A stretch of 26,860 nt of DNA from Gallionella sp. (lineage in GTDB: Bacteria; Pseudomonadota; Gammaproteobacteria; Burkholderiales; Gallionellaceae). Shown one piece after another: positions 15,826 through 26,060 of the stretch. Under the pieces are notes generated by a model. The model saw only the letters and a list, made by a program, of their open reading frames with translations. It ran no database searches and was not told the DNA's origin. Each line of letters starts with the position of its first letter. Positions within the stretch are counted from its first letter, which is position 1. A program made the position numbers and the translations under genes. The stretch is from assembly GCA_030645955.1 (NCBI GenBank), contig JAUSMR010000089.1, forward strand, positions 1 to 26,860. Direction: 5' to 3'.

Positions 15826-15860
15826 TGTCATTGCGAGGAGCGTAGCGACGCGGCAATCCA
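15826..15860. repeat. Dispersed palindromic repeat, TGTCATTGCGAGGAGCG family
   Basis: A 35-bp unit beginning TGTCATTGCGAGGAGCG and ending GGCAATCCA, with ATTGC/GCAAT arms. Sequences of this type recur between genes in many bacterial genomes. It lies between convergent umuC and selD. Confidence 0.7.
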
Positions 15861-15905
15861 GGTGATTAATAATTTCCGCGTAGTTTTGCAGGGAGACATA
15901 GATAG

Positions 15906-15980
15906 GCCTGGATGGAACGCAGTGGAATCCGGGTTTGCAGTCATATAACCCCGGACGCGCTTCGCTTCTCCGGGCTACAA
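15906..15980. repeat. Two REP-like hairpins
   Basis: One unit runs from CCTGGATGGAACGC to GGAATCCGGG and a second from CCCCGGACGCGC to TCTCCGGGCTACA. Each has short inverted arms around a GC-rich centre. With the repeat at 15826 they fill most of the 248-bp space between the convergent umuC and selD genes, which holds no other gene. Confidence 0.6.
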
Positions 15981-16046
15981 ATAGTGTGGCAGGACGGAGA
16001 AAGTGCGAAGCACCTATCCACCCTATAAAACTGGTTCAGCAATTCA

Positions 16047-17087
16047 TTAGATCACCACTACACCTGACCCGCCGCTCTTCATTGTGCCGATCACGGCAAC
16101 CTCCCCGAAGCCAGCGCGACGGAAACATGACAACACTTCATCAACGGTATCCGCTGCGACGGCTGCCAGCAATCCGCCGCTGGTTTGCGCATCGGCCAGC
16201 AGGCGGCGCTGCCAGTTTTCCAGATGCGCTGCAAAATTCACTTCATGCCCATAGCTCGCCAGATTGCGGTCTATCGCGCCGGGGCCGTAGCCTTGTTGCA
16301 CTAACGGCAAGGCCTCGGACAAAATCGGCACCTGATCAAACCGTAGCTCGGCAGCCAGTCCCGAGCCTCGACACATTTCCAGCAGGTGCCCGAGCAGCCC
16401 GAAGCCGGTCACGTCGGTCAGCGCGTGCACACCTTTCAGGCCGGACAGCGTGCTGCCCACCGTGTTGAGTTGGGTAGTGCTGGCAATCAGTTGCGCATAA
16501 CCATCGGCAGACAGCGCGCCCTTCTTCATCGCCTGCGACAACACGCCGATACCCAGACCCTTGCCGAGTATCAGCACATCACCCGCCCGCGCGTCGCTGT
16601 TTTTCTTGAGCCGGTCGGGATGCACGATGCCGATTGCCACCAGCCCGTAGATTGGTTCGGTCGAATTGATGGAATGCCCGCCCGCCAGCGGAATTCCCGC
16701 CGCCAGACACACCGACTCTCCACCTTGCAGAATGGCGCGTATGGTCTCGACCGGCAGCTTGTTGATCGGCATGCCGACGATTGCCAGCGCCATGATCGGC
16801 GTGCCGCCCATCGCATACACATCGGACAGCGCGTTGGTGGCGGCGATGCGGCCGAAGTCAAACGGGTCATCGACTATCGGCATGAAAAAATCGGTGGTCG
16901 CGATGATGGCCTGCTGGTCGTTGAGGCGATACACCGCCGCGTCATCGCTGGTCTCCGTGCCAACCAGCAGGTTGGCATACGGCAGTTTTCCTTTTACCTC
17001 ACCCAGAATCTGTTGCAGCATCGCCGGAGCAATTTTGCAGCCGCAACCGCTACCGTGCGACAATTGAGTTAACTTTACTTCGGACAC
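16047..17087 (-). CDS. selD: Selenide, water dikinase (selenophosphate synthase)
   Basis: A 346-aa enzyme that makes selenophosphate from selenide and ATP. The N-terminus LTQLSHGSGCGCKIAP carries the catalytic Cys15 and Lys18 (Cys17 and Lys20 in E. coli), so Cys rather than selenocysteine is used. Further motifs: DDAAVYRL near 51, TTDFFMPIVDDPFDFGRIAA near 65-84, GGHSINSTEPIYG near 137 and LTDVTGFGLLGHL near 223. The start is the GTG at 17087, which has AGAGGAG just upstream and gives the E. coli-like length; a longer frame would run into mnmH on the other strand. It is divergent from mnmH, its user, with only 19 bp between the two start codons. Confidence 0.96.
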   Translation of the reverse strand: MSEVKLTQLSHGSGCGCKIAPAMLQQILGEVKGKLPYANLLVGTETSDDAAVYRLNDQQAIIATTDFFMPIVDDPFDFGRIAATNALSDVYAMGGTPIMALAIVGMPINKLPVETIRAILQGGESVCLAAGIPLAGGHSINSTEPIYGLVAIGIVHPDRLKKNSDARAGDVLILGKGLGIGVLSQAMKKGALSADGYAQLIASTTQLNTVGSTLSGLKGVHALTDVTGFGLLGHLLEMCRGSGLAAELRFDQVPILSEALPLVQQGYGPGAIDRNLASYGHEVNFAAHLENWQRRLLADAQTSGGLLAAVAADTVDEVLSCFRRAGFGEVAVIGTMKSGGSGVVVI

Positions 17088-17106
17088 ATCTTCTCCTCTT
17101 TCAACA

Positions 17107-18156
17107 ATGCTCTTCAGAACCGCAAACCTATCACAGCTCGGCGAATTTGACGAAATTATCGACGTGCGCACCCCGGCGGAATTCGCCGAGGATCACATTC
17201 CCGGCGCAATCAATTGTCCGGTGCTGTCCGATGAGGAACGCATCGCCGTCGGCACATTGTACAAGCAAGTGTCGCCGTTCGAGGCGCGCAAGGCAGGCGC
17301 GGCACTGGTTGCCAGAAATATCGCGCACCATCTGCAAACGCGCTTTCACGACCGTCCCAAATCATGGCGCCCGCTGATCTACTGCTGGCGCGGCGGACAG
17401 CGCAGCGGCGCGATGTGCATCATCCTCGCACAGGTGGGATGGGCGGCGCATAAACTGGAAGGCGGTTACAAAACTTACCGGCGCGATGTGTTGGAAAAAC
17501 TTGAGACACTGCCGCGAAATTTCACATTTCGCGTGATCTGCGGCCCGACCGGCTCGGGTAAAAGCCGCCTGCTCGCCGCCCTGGCGGACGGCGGAAAGCC
17601 CGGCAACGGACAACAAGTCCTCGATCTGGAAATACTGGCCCGGCATCGCGGCTCGGTATTGGGCAATCTGCCGGAGCAAACACAACCCTCGCAGAAATGG
17701 TTCGACAGCGAACTGCTGCAAACTTTGCAGAAACTCGATCCGGCACGGCCGGTGTTTGTGGAAGCGGAGAGCAACAAGATCGGCCTCATCACGCTGCCCC
17801 CTGCCCTCATCACCGCGATGCACGCGAGCGAATGCCTGCTGCTGGAAACGCCGCTGGCCACACGCGTCGCCGGACTGCTGGAAGACTACCGCCATTACCT
17901 CGACAACCCGGAAATATTGATCGCTCGCCTGCAATCACTGCACCGCTTTCACGGGACGAAACAACTGGAACACTGGGGTTCGCTGATTCAAGCCGGAGAC
18001 TTCGCCGCCATGGTTGCCGAACTGCTCACACTGCACTACGACCCGAGCTACTTCCGCGCAACATCGCAGCACTTTGCGCAACTCGACAAAGCACGGCATG
18101 TCCCACTGGTCAGCCTATCACAGCAGGCGCTGAAAGAAATTGCAGCGGAACTTTAA
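17107..18156 (+). CDS. mnmH: tRNA 2-selenouridine synthase
   Basis: A 349-aa protein (also called SelU/YbbB) that converts 2-thiouridine at the wobble position of Lys, Glu and Gln tRNAs to 2-selenouridine via a geranylated intermediate, using selenophosphate. An N-terminal rhodanese domain has catalytic Cys93 in IYCWRGGQRSG. A P-loop domain follows with GPTGSGKS at 146-153. The length is slightly under E. coli MnmH (364). It is divergent from selD. Because no selA, selB or selC is seen here, the visible selenium use is tRNA modification; selenoprotein synthesis cannot be judged from this window. Confidence 0.96.
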   Translation: MLFRTANLSQLGEFDEIIDVRTPAEFAEDHIPGAINCPVLSDEERIAVGTLYKQVSPFEARKAGAALVARNIAHHLQTRFHDRPKSWRPLIYCWRGGQRSGAMCIILAQVGWAAHKLEGGYKTYRRDVLEKLETLPRNFTFRVICGPTGSGKSRLLAALADGGKPGNGQQVLDLEILARHRGSVLGNLPEQTQPSQKWFDSELLQTLQKLDPARPVFVEAESNKIGLITLPPALITAMHASECLLLETPLATRVAGLLEDYRHYLDNPEILIARLQSLHRFHGTKQLEHWGSLIQAGDFAAMVAELLTLHYDPSYFRATSQHFAQLDKARHVPLVSLSQQALKEIAAEL

Positions 18157-18172
18157 TAAACACCGTTAATCC

Positions 18173-18295
18173 GTAGGGCGGGTTAACCAGCGGCTTGCCT
18201 GCGTTTTTTGCAGGCTTAGCCGAATGGCTATGCAAAGCCAACCCGCCATGGTTGTACGGCATCCGGTGGGTTACGGCGGGTGTGACCCGCCCTAC
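18173..18295. repeat. 123-bp MITE-like element, GTAGGGCGGGTTA ends
   Basis: The ends are 13-bp inverted repeats (GTAGGGCGGGTTA at 18173-18185 and TGACCCGCCCTAC at 18283-18295, one mismatch), with an internal hairpin GCCTGC/GCAGGC. It lies between convergent mnmH and the dioxygenase gene and overlaps the stop codon of the latter. It has the GTAGG start in common with the element at 9739-9801. Confidence 0.8.
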
Positions 18296-19077
18296 ACAGG
18301 GTCGAACACCCACGCATCCATCGCCAGTATTCCGTAGGTCATCACGCGATTGATATGCACTGCGCTGTCAATTTTATCCGCCGCGCCGAGCGCCGCGAAC
18401 AACGGCAACAAATGTTCGTCAGTGGGGTGATTCTGTACGGCGTGTGGCGCACGGGTGCGATATGCGCTGAGCGCTTCCAGATCGCCAGCCTTGATTTTTG
18501 CCGCTATCCAATCGCAAAATTCCGTCACCCATTCCGGCGCGGACTCACCCTGCGGATGCTTGAATATCGCGCCCAGGTTATGCGAAATCGAGCCGCTGCC
18601 GATGATCAGTGCGCCCTGCTCTCGCAACGGACGCAGCGCGCGGCCCAACGCGATGTGCCATGCCGGATCCTTATCCGGCTGAATCGAGAGTTGCGCGACC
18701 GGAATGTCTGCGTCCGGATACAAAAAACTCAGCGGAACCCATGCGCCGTGGTCAAGCCCGCGTGTGTCATCCAGTTGCACCGTGATGCCCGCCTGCTGCA
18801 ACGCAAGCGCTGCGGCCTGCGCCATCTCCGACGCGCCGGGTGCGGGATATTTCAACTTGTAAAGTTCTGCCGGAAAACCGCTGAAGTCGTGGATGGTTTC
18901 CGGTTGAGCGGCGCGGCTGACAGTCGGGATGCGCGTTTCCCAATGCGCCGAGATCACCAGTATGGCGGACGGCTTGGTCATACGCGCCCCGAGCTGCCGC
19001 CATGCCACACCCGTCTCGCCCGGTTCCAGCGACAGGGTGGGCGCGCCATGTGAAACGAAGAGGACTGGCATCATCAT
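18292..19077 (-). CDS. ygiD: YgiD/LigB-type extradiol ring-cleavage dioxygenase
   Basis: A 261-aa class III extradiol dioxygenase of the YgiD/DODA family, which opens 4,5-DOPA-like catechols in vitro; the natural substrate in bacteria is usually unknown. Likely metal and active-site positions: VSHGAPTLSLEP (His10), ISAHWETR (about His46), GLDHGAWVPLSFLYPD (about 106-121) and NHPTDEHLLPLF (about 217-228). The start may be the third Met, since MMMPVLF offers three. The stop codon TAG lies within the right end of the repeat element at 18173-18295, so the last residues may have been set by that element. The next gene upstream is the 964-aa outer-membrane protein, 71 bp away. Confidence 0.92.
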   Translation of the reverse strand: MMMPVLFVSHGAPTLSLEPGETGVAWRQLGARMTKPSAILVISAHWETRIPTVSRAAQPETIHDFSGFPAELYKLKYPAPGASEMAQAAALALQQAGITVQLDDTRGLDHGAWVPLSFLYPDADIPVAQLSIQPDKDPAWHIALGRALRPLREQGALIIGSGSISHNLGAIFKHPQGESAPEWVTEFCDWIAAKIKAGDLEALSAYRTRAPHAVQNHPTDEHLLPLFAALGAADKIDSAVHINRVMTYGILAMDAWVFDPV

Positions 19078-19148
19078 GCGGTGAATGCTAGCACATGATC
19101 CGACTGGCTATCCACGAACGGGTTGAACCTGGGAAAAGCGGTATTTCC

Positions 19149-22043
19149 TTAAAGCGTAAACCAGGCATTGGCGATCACGGTGTAATCGCAATAGGGGGTA
19201 TCACATTGGTAGTCGAGCGCCCTGGCGATACCCAGACGCACGGTGATCGGCAGTGCATAGGCAAACGACATGTCCATTCTTGCTTCGAGCCCCACCGCTC
19301 TCTTTAAATCCTTGCTGGAATAAGCGGCATCCCAGGCGTTGCCGGCTTCGGCAAAAACGGCACCATGTACCCGCTTGAAGAAGAAGGGGGTATTGCTGAA
19401 GCCCTTTTCAAGATTCTTGACCGGAAAACGGTATTCCGATGACAGCAGCCCGATTTTTTGTCCCCGGTATTGGTTGAACGGATAACCGCGCAGGTAGACG
19501 TTTTGTTCGATTACGTTGATTGTCAGGTCGCCGGGATTATCGCCGCCCAATTGGAAGGCGCGCTGCGCAAGGATATCTCCGGTCGATTTCCCCGCATAGG
19601 CGCGCAGCAACAGCACATGGTGGTCGTATGGAAAATCGATATATTCATGCCAGTCGAAACTGTATTTTTCCAGATTGAAATCGCTGCCGATTCTTTTGCT
19701 GAACCGTTCATAGCCGAGTTCAATGCTGCGGCCATTTTCCGGGCTGATCGAATAGCCGTATCTGTTCGCGTTATTGAAGAAATAACTGCCCCTGCCGGAT
19801 GCCAGCACGCCTTGCGCCGGGATCACGCCGTCATAGCCGGTCCAGGGCGGAACCCGGGACAGGCCGCCCATGATTTTGCGCCGGTAGCCCAGAGTCAATT
19901 CGTGTTGCTGATCGAGTTCGAACAGCGGAAATATCAGGGAAACATCGAGCACACGGGCACGCTCAACGTAATTCTCCCGGGCAATGAAACTCGTCTTCTG
20001 TTCAAGAAGATTCGCATAGGTCATGTCCATATCCTGCGCACTCAAGCGTACGTTGGGGAACGAACCGTCGTAGCGATAATTAAAGTCATACCAGGCGCGA
20101 TTCTTCGATGGTCCATACAAGGCGCTTAAAATATAACTGTGGCGCTGAACCGCATCGGAGCCGAACGTCAGAAAACCGCCAAGCGTGCCGCTATACACAC
20201 TGTAACCAGAATAGGGGAGCCATAAACGGGGGTACAGAGTCGGTAGAGGATTGTATGAACTCTGCTCAGTTTCAACCGCTTTATCGGCATAGCTCATCGC
20301 CGGGTACGGATCGCGATATTTGCCAACCGCATCCCATGCGGACGGTCTGTTTTCCATGACATGAATGTCATAGCCGAGCGAGCTGTAATTCGCGAACGCA
20401 ATCCCGCTGCCATCGGGCGTGGCCGACGGCATGAAAGCTCCACCAAGCACATTGCTGACCTGGGAGATTTGTTTGCCGGCGAGATCATATGCGTAGAGGT
20501 TGAAAATGCCGCTACGATCGGAAGAAAAATACAGGCTGCGGCCATCCGCGCTCCACACCGCGCCTCCGTCGATGGCGTGGTCATGCATAAGTTCCTCGAG
20601 CTTGTTGCCCTGGCTATCGAGTATCCAGATGTCCTTGTATCCATCCGGCTGCCTGACTCCGACCGCGATTTTCTGCCCGTCCGGGCTGAAGCGCGGCGTC
20701 TCGAACTGGTTAGCGCTGTCTTCGCCGAGCCAGTTGATATCCTGTTCCTTCGCTGGCGTTTTTTGCATCAGCGGCAGCATCGCAAGTCGCGTTGTGCCAA
20801 GCCGGTTGGTCACAAAAACCAGCTTGCTGCCGTCCGGCGAAGGGGCTGCATCGCGGGCACGCAGATGTCGAGTAAGGCGAATTTCCCTGTGCCGTTCGAG
20901 ATCGTAATAGTAGATGTCGTTGTAGAGATTGGTGCTGCGCACCATTTCTATCCTGGTGTAATAGAAACCCTTGCCATCGCCCCCCCATGCAATGCTCTGC
21001 CCGGACGAGGTAATATTATCGACGAGCTTGCGGTCATCGCTGCCATCAATGTTCATCAGGTGTACCGAGGGATGCTTGTCGGCATTGTGCACAGAATAGG
21101 CTATCTGCCTGCCATCCGGAGAAATTGCCGGCGCAAGATTTTTATATCCACGATGGGTCAAAGCGCGCGATCTGCTCAAGCCATGATCCAGCACTTTCTG
21201 TCTGGATACTTCATAGCGTCTGGCCAACCTGCTTTTCCATTCTTCCCATAACTCCGGATAATCGTTTCCAAGCGCGCGGTATGCCGTGCTGCTCACCAGA
21301 AATGGCCAACTGCGCCCGCTGTATTCAACGGAAATATCAGCAAGCTTTTCGCGCCCGAATTTTTCGGCGATGAATCCGGTAAAGCCGCCCCCGAACAAAT
21401 ACGGCACCTCACCGGCCGGCCATTTTTCGGTAAAGTTTGCGGCATGGCTGATGGACGGAAAGTTGTCTTCCAGATATGCCATGCGCATCACCATGTCGGC
21501 AGCAGGCGATCGATTGCGGCCACCGCCGGTCAATTCCGTTTCTTCATACACCGCCAGGCCTTCTATCAACCAGACCGGCTGCCACATGTTGGGTAAATAC
21601 AAGTTCCCGAAAATATTTCTCAGCTTGCCCGGAACATCTGTCGCCATGTCCATCTGGACGATGTGCGTATATTCGTGTGTGATCAACATGCGCATCCAGT
21701 CATCGTATGGATGCGCGCCGAACCCGGGCTCGCCGAGCGGCGGAGTGATATAGAGCGTGATCAGGTTATAGGGCATAGGCGTCGCCCAGCCATTGGCATC
21801 GTCCATCGCATCGACGAGGACGATATTGGTGCGGGTACGCGGCTGCGACTTCATGCGCGGCACCAGCCGGTTGTGCACATCCTCAGCGAGCACGGACGCA
21901 CGCCTAGCCAGAGACTCTTCGCCCTGATGAAAGTGGATCAGAAAATGCGGGGAAGTCAGCGTCATCCAGGAAAATGACGGGTCAGTTTTTGCAATACCGA
22001 CGGGTAGATAAAAAAGAAGGAACAGGGGAAGAAGTTTTTTCAT
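19149..22043 (-). CDS. Outer-membrane metallopeptidase / PD40 propeller / Omp85-like barrel fusion
   Basis: A 964-aa protein with a signal peptide (MKKLLPLFLLFYLPVGIA). Residues about 25-280 look like a peptidase-MA-type gluzincin: HEYTH at 123-127 and IEGLAVYEE with Glu161 as third zinc ligand. Residues about 300-590 hold TolB/PD40 propeller blades (AISPDGRQIAYS, PSPDGSKLVFVTN, RFSPDGQKIAVGV, VWSADGRSLYFSSD, SATPDGSGIAFAN). From about 620 to the end there are alternating aromatic beta strands resembling an Omp85/BamA-like surface-antigen barrel (FQLGGDNPGDL; YRFPVKNLEKG; FAEAGNAWD), ending ANAWFTL. It probably sits in the outer membrane with the peptidase and propeller in the periplasm. Its role is unknown; quality control or processing of outer-membrane or exported proteins is a guess. 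Neighbours give no operon clue. Confidence 0.82.
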   Translation of the reverse strand: MKKLLPLFLLFYLPVGIAKTDPSFSWMTLTSPHFLIHFHQGEESLARRASVLAEDVHNRLVPRMKSQPRTRTNIVLVDAMDDANGWATPMPYNLITLYITPPLGEPGFGAHPYDDWMRMLITHEYTHIVQMDMATDVPGKLRNIFGNLYLPNMWQPVWLIEGLAVYEETELTGGGRNRSPAADMVMRMAYLEDNFPSISHAANFTEKWPAGEVPYLFGGGFTGFIAEKFGREKLADISVEYSGRSWPFLVSSTAYRALGNDYPELWEEWKSRLARRYEVSRQKVLDHGLSRSRALTHRGYKNLAPAISPDGRQIAYSVHNADKHPSVHLMNIDGSDDRKLVDNITSSGQSIAWGGDGKGFYYTRIEMVRSTNLYNDIYYYDLERHREIRLTRHLRARDAAPSPDGSKLVFVTNRLGTTRLAMLPLMQKTPAKEQDINWLGEDSANQFETPRFSPDGQKIAVGVRQPDGYKDIWILDSQGNKLEELMHDHAIDGGAVWSADGRSLYFSSDRSGIFNLYAYDLAGKQISQVSNVLGGAFMPSATPDGSGIAFANYSSLGYDIHVMENRPSAWDAVGKYRDPYPAMSYADKAVETEQSSYNPLPTLYPRLWLPYSGYSVYSGTLGGFLTFGSDAVQRHSYILSALYGPSKNRAWYDFNYRYDGSFPNVRLSAQDMDMTYANLLEQKTSFIARENYVERARVLDVSLIFPLFELDQQHELTLGYRRKIMGGLSRVPPWTGYDGVIPAQGVLASGRGSYFFNNANRYGYSISPENGRSIELGYERFSKRIGSDFNLEKYSFDWHEYIDFPYDHHVLLLRAYAGKSTGDILAQRAFQLGGDNPGDLTINVIEQNVYLRGYPFNQYRGQKIGLLSSEYRFPVKNLEKGFSNTPFFFKRVHGAVFAEAGNAWDAAYSSKDLKRAVGLEARMDMSFAYALPITVRLGIARALDYQCDTPYCDYTVIANAWFTL

Positions 22044-22087
22044 GTCCGGATGTATTGCTTAAAACAAAAACCGCACCCTGCGCCTGA

Positions 22088-22171
22088 TCAGGCCTTCCAC
22101 AGTGTCAAGAAGCCGATGATGACGAAGCCTGCTCCGGCTGCATAATGCAAATATTTTCCAGTCCATAACAA
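22088..22171 (-). pseudogene. Possible C-terminal remnant of a small membrane protein
   Basis: On the minus strand one frame reads KYLHYAAGAGFVIIGFLTLW and ends KA-stop at 22088. It has no ATG; a TTG at 22171 is the only possible start and lacks a ribosome site. The sequence is a clean membrane helix and resembles the last helix of TMEM165/GDT1-type cation transporters, a resemblance judged from memory only. The rest of the 242-bp gap between dapB and the peptidase-barrel gene holds nothing I can identify. Confidence 0.3.
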
Positions 22172-22285
22172 TTTCCAAAAAACAGTGTCATTCCAGCCTG
22201 GTGAAACTACTGATATGAGAAACTACAGCTATTCATTGGTTAACGCCAGCAAAGTCGCCGGTTATGCGTCGGAATGAATGTGATT

Positions 22286-23480
<1,195 letters not shown>

Positions 23481-23525
23481 AACATTCCTAATCAATCAAT
23501 AAATTCAAAGCCGCCGCATAATAAC

Positions 23526-25187
23526 TCAAGACGAGACTGCGAGCATTTCAGCGGCATGTTTGCGGGTCGTTTCGGTGATCTTAACTCCACCCAGCATGCG
23601 CGCAATTTCCTCGACACGCTGCACGCCATCCAATTCGTCGATATGGCTCAGCGTAATGCCGTTTTTCACCGCCTTGCTCACTTGCCACTGCTGGTCAGCC
23701 GCCGCTGCAACTTGCGGCAAATGCGTGACACATAGCACCTGATAATCCTTGCCCAACTTTTTAAGCAAATGCCCGACAATTTCAGCAACACGCCCGCCGA
23801 TGCCGCTATCCACTTCGTCAAATATCAATGTCGGCACACTGGCGACTTGAGTGGTGGCGACTTGTATCGCCAGACTGATGCGCGACAACTCGCCGCCCGA
23901 TGCGACCTTGGCCAGGCTGCGCGGCGGCACACCGGGATTCGCGGCGACCTGGAATTCTATCGTTTCCAATCCGCAAGCATTGCCTTCTGCCAGCGGCAAC
24001 AATGCCACCGCAAAACTGCCGCCCGGCATCGCCAGTGTTTGCAGCGCCGCTGTGATTTCGTGCCCCAATTTGCCGGCGGATTTTTTGCGCGCGGCGCCCA
24101 GTTTCTGCGCCGCCGCCAGATAATTCTGTTGCGCGGCTTTTTCCTGCCGTTCCAGCTCGGCCAGATCAGCATCGCCGCCCAACTCCGCCAGGCGCGCCAC
24201 AATGTGCTGCAATGCCTGATCCAGTTGTTCCGGAGCAACGCGATATTTTCGTGCGGCATCCATCACGCTCTGGATGCGCTGCTCCTGTTCGCGCAAGCGC
24301 TGCGGATCGGTGTCCAGACGTTGCTGATAATGGCGCAGCGCGTAAACTGCCTCCTGTAATTCTGCCTGCGCGCTTTCCAGCATCTGCAGTGTCTCGCCCA
24401 GACTGGCATCATGTTGCATGCCATCACGCAAGCGCGCCGTCAGCGAATTGAGCTGCGCCAGACAGGCGTTATCCGCCTCGCTCAGGGTTTCGATTCCAAA
24501 CGCTGCGGTTTCCAGCAAACCCGCCGCGTGTGCCAGGCGCGCATAATCCTCCTGCAAGGTGTTCCACTCCGCCACGTTGAAGCCCAAACCTTCCAGCTCA
24601 TTGCGCTGAAACTGCAACAATTCACGCTCGGCAGCCACCGCTTCGACATTCTCGCTCAGGCTGACACGGCGACGGCGCAACGCCTGCCAATCGCGATACA
24701 GGACTGCAACTTTCTCCGCGTCAGCCGCCATGCCCGCATAGCCGTCCAGCAATGAACGTTGTACGTCAGGCCGCAGCAACGATTGATGAGCGTGCTGCCC
24801 ATAAATATCCAGCAACTGCTCACCCGCTTCGCGCAGCTGTTGCAAGGTTGCGCTGCGCCCGTTGATAAAACCGCGTGAACGCCCCCCGGCATCCAGCACA
24901 CGGCGCAACAGGCACACACCCTCATCGCCCTTCAGCTCCTGCTCAAGCAGCCATGCCTGCAAATGCGGCAACGCGCTCACATCAAACTCGGCAGCAATCT
25001 CGGCACGCTCGCAACCATTGCGCACCATGGCCGCATCCCCGCGTTCACCGAGCGCCAGCGACAGCGCGTCGATCAGAATGGACTTGCCCGCGCCGGTCTC
25101 GCCGGTCAGCGCGGTAAAGCCAGCGGAAAAATCCAGCTCGAGCGAGGAGACTATGACGAAATCGCGGATACTCAAGAACTTCAGCAT
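23526..25187 (-). CDS. recN: DNA repair protein RecN
   Basis: A 553-aa SMC-like ATPase that acts in double-strand break repair. Walker A is LTGETGAGKSILIDALSLAL (residues 28-47). Long helical coiled-coil arms occupy about 150-370, and the C-terminal head has ASGGELSRISLAIQ (signature) and TLIFDEVDSGIGG (Walker B) followed by VLCVTHLPQVAA. The length is normal. The ATG directly follows the nadK stop (TAAATG), so the two genes are translated from one message. No SOS box could be identified upstream of nadK, so the usual damage induction of recN is not evident here. Confidence 0.97.
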   Translation of the reverse strand: MLKFLSIRDFVIVSSLELDFSAGFTALTGETGAGKSILIDALSLALGERGDAAMVRNGCERAEIAAEFDVSALPHLQAWLLEQELKGDEGVCLLRRVLDAGGRSRGFINGRSATLQQLREAGEQLLDIYGQHAHQSLLRPDVQRSLLDGYAGMAADAEKVAVLYRDWQALRRRRVSLSENVEAVAAERELLQFQRNELEGLGFNVAEWNTLQEDYARLAHAAGLLETAAFGIETLSEADNACLAQLNSLTARLRDGMQHDASLGETLQMLESAQAELQEAVYALRHYQQRLDTDPQRLREQEQRIQSVMDAARKYRVAPEQLDQALQHIVARLAELGGDADLAELERQEKAAQQNYLAAAQKLGAARKKSAGKLGHEITAALQTLAMPGGSFAVALLPLAEGNACGLETIEFQVAANPGVPPRSLAKVASGGELSRISLAIQVATTQVASVPTLIFDEVDSGIGGRVAEIVGHLLKKLGKDYQVLCVTHLPQVAAAADQQWQVSKAVKNGITLSHIDELDGVQRVEEIARMLGGVKITETTRKHAAEMLAVSS

Positions 25188-26060
25188 TTATAACGTCTGA
25201 TTCCAGAGCAGTTTCTCGCGCAGCGTATGGTAGTAGCTGTGCCCAACCGGATGCAGCAAGCAAGCCGTTTCTGGATGGCGTGAGACGATGATCTTGTCGT
25301 GCAACTGCAAGTCGTAGCTGGTGTGGCTGTCGAAGCGCACGCGAAAATCTCCGGTGCGGTGCGTCAGGATTTCCAGCACCGAGGAACCATTCACCACGAT
25401 GGGTCGATTGCTCAATGTATGCGGACATATCGGAACCAGTTCGATAACATCAAGACTGGGGTGCAATATCGGACCGCCCGCAGACATCGCGTAAGCGGTC
25501 GAGCCGGTTGGTGTCGAGACAATCAGCCCATCGGCGCGCTGGTTGTAAAGATACTCGCCGTCTATGCGCACCTCAAATTCAATCATGCTGCTGATATTGC
25601 TGCGGTGCACCACCACTTCGTTGAAAGCCAGGCCGCTGAACACTTCGATATCGTCGCGCAACACCCGCGCGGAGAGCAGCAGACGCTGCTCGGTGACGAA
25701 CTTGCCGTCCAGCATTGCCGCGATACTATCCTGCATGTTGTCCAGCGTAAGGTCGGTGAGAAAACCGAGCCTCCCCTGATTCACCCCGACCAGGGGAATA
25801 TGGCACGGCGACAAAGTACGCGCGATATTCAGCATGGTGCCGTCGCCGCCCAGCACGATCGCCAAATCAACAGTTTGGCCTATTTCATCCAGATTCATCG
25901 CCGGATAATGGCTATCCTTGACATGCTCGGCGGTCAGGCTATCCACCACCACGGCCAATCCTCTGGATGACAAAAATGCGGCCAGGCGCAACAAAGGCTC
26001 GGCGATTTCCGGAGCCTTGTGTTTGCCGATCAACGCGACGTTTTGGAAGGGGAATTTCAT
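25188..26060 (-). CDS. nadK: NAD kinase
   Basis: A 290-aa ATP/polyphosphate-NAD kinase that makes NADP. Motifs: VALIGKHKAPE at about 8-18, LGGDGTMLNIART at 70-82, LVGVNQGRLGFLTDL near 90, FNEVVVHRS near 146, and DGLIVSTPTGSTAYAMSAGG near 176-195. The ATG at 26060 was chosen because it gives the normal N-terminus; the frame is open 12 codons further up but those residues do not fit the family. recN follows with no spacer. Confidence 0.97.
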   Translation of the reverse strand: MKFPFQNVALIGKHKAPEIAEPLLRLAAFLSSRGLAVVVDSLTAEHVKDSHYPAMNLDEIGQTVDLAIVLGGDGTMLNIARTLSPCHIPLVGVNQGRLGFLTDLTLDNMQDSIAAMLDGKFVTEQRLLLSARVLRDDIEVFSGLAFNEVVVHRSNISSMIEFEVRIDGEYLYNQRADGLIVSTPTGSTAYAMSAGGPILHPSLDVIELVPICPHTLSNRPIVVNGSSVLEILTHRTGDFRVRFDSHTSYDLQLHDKIIVSRHPETACLLHPVGHSYYHTLREKLLWNQTL

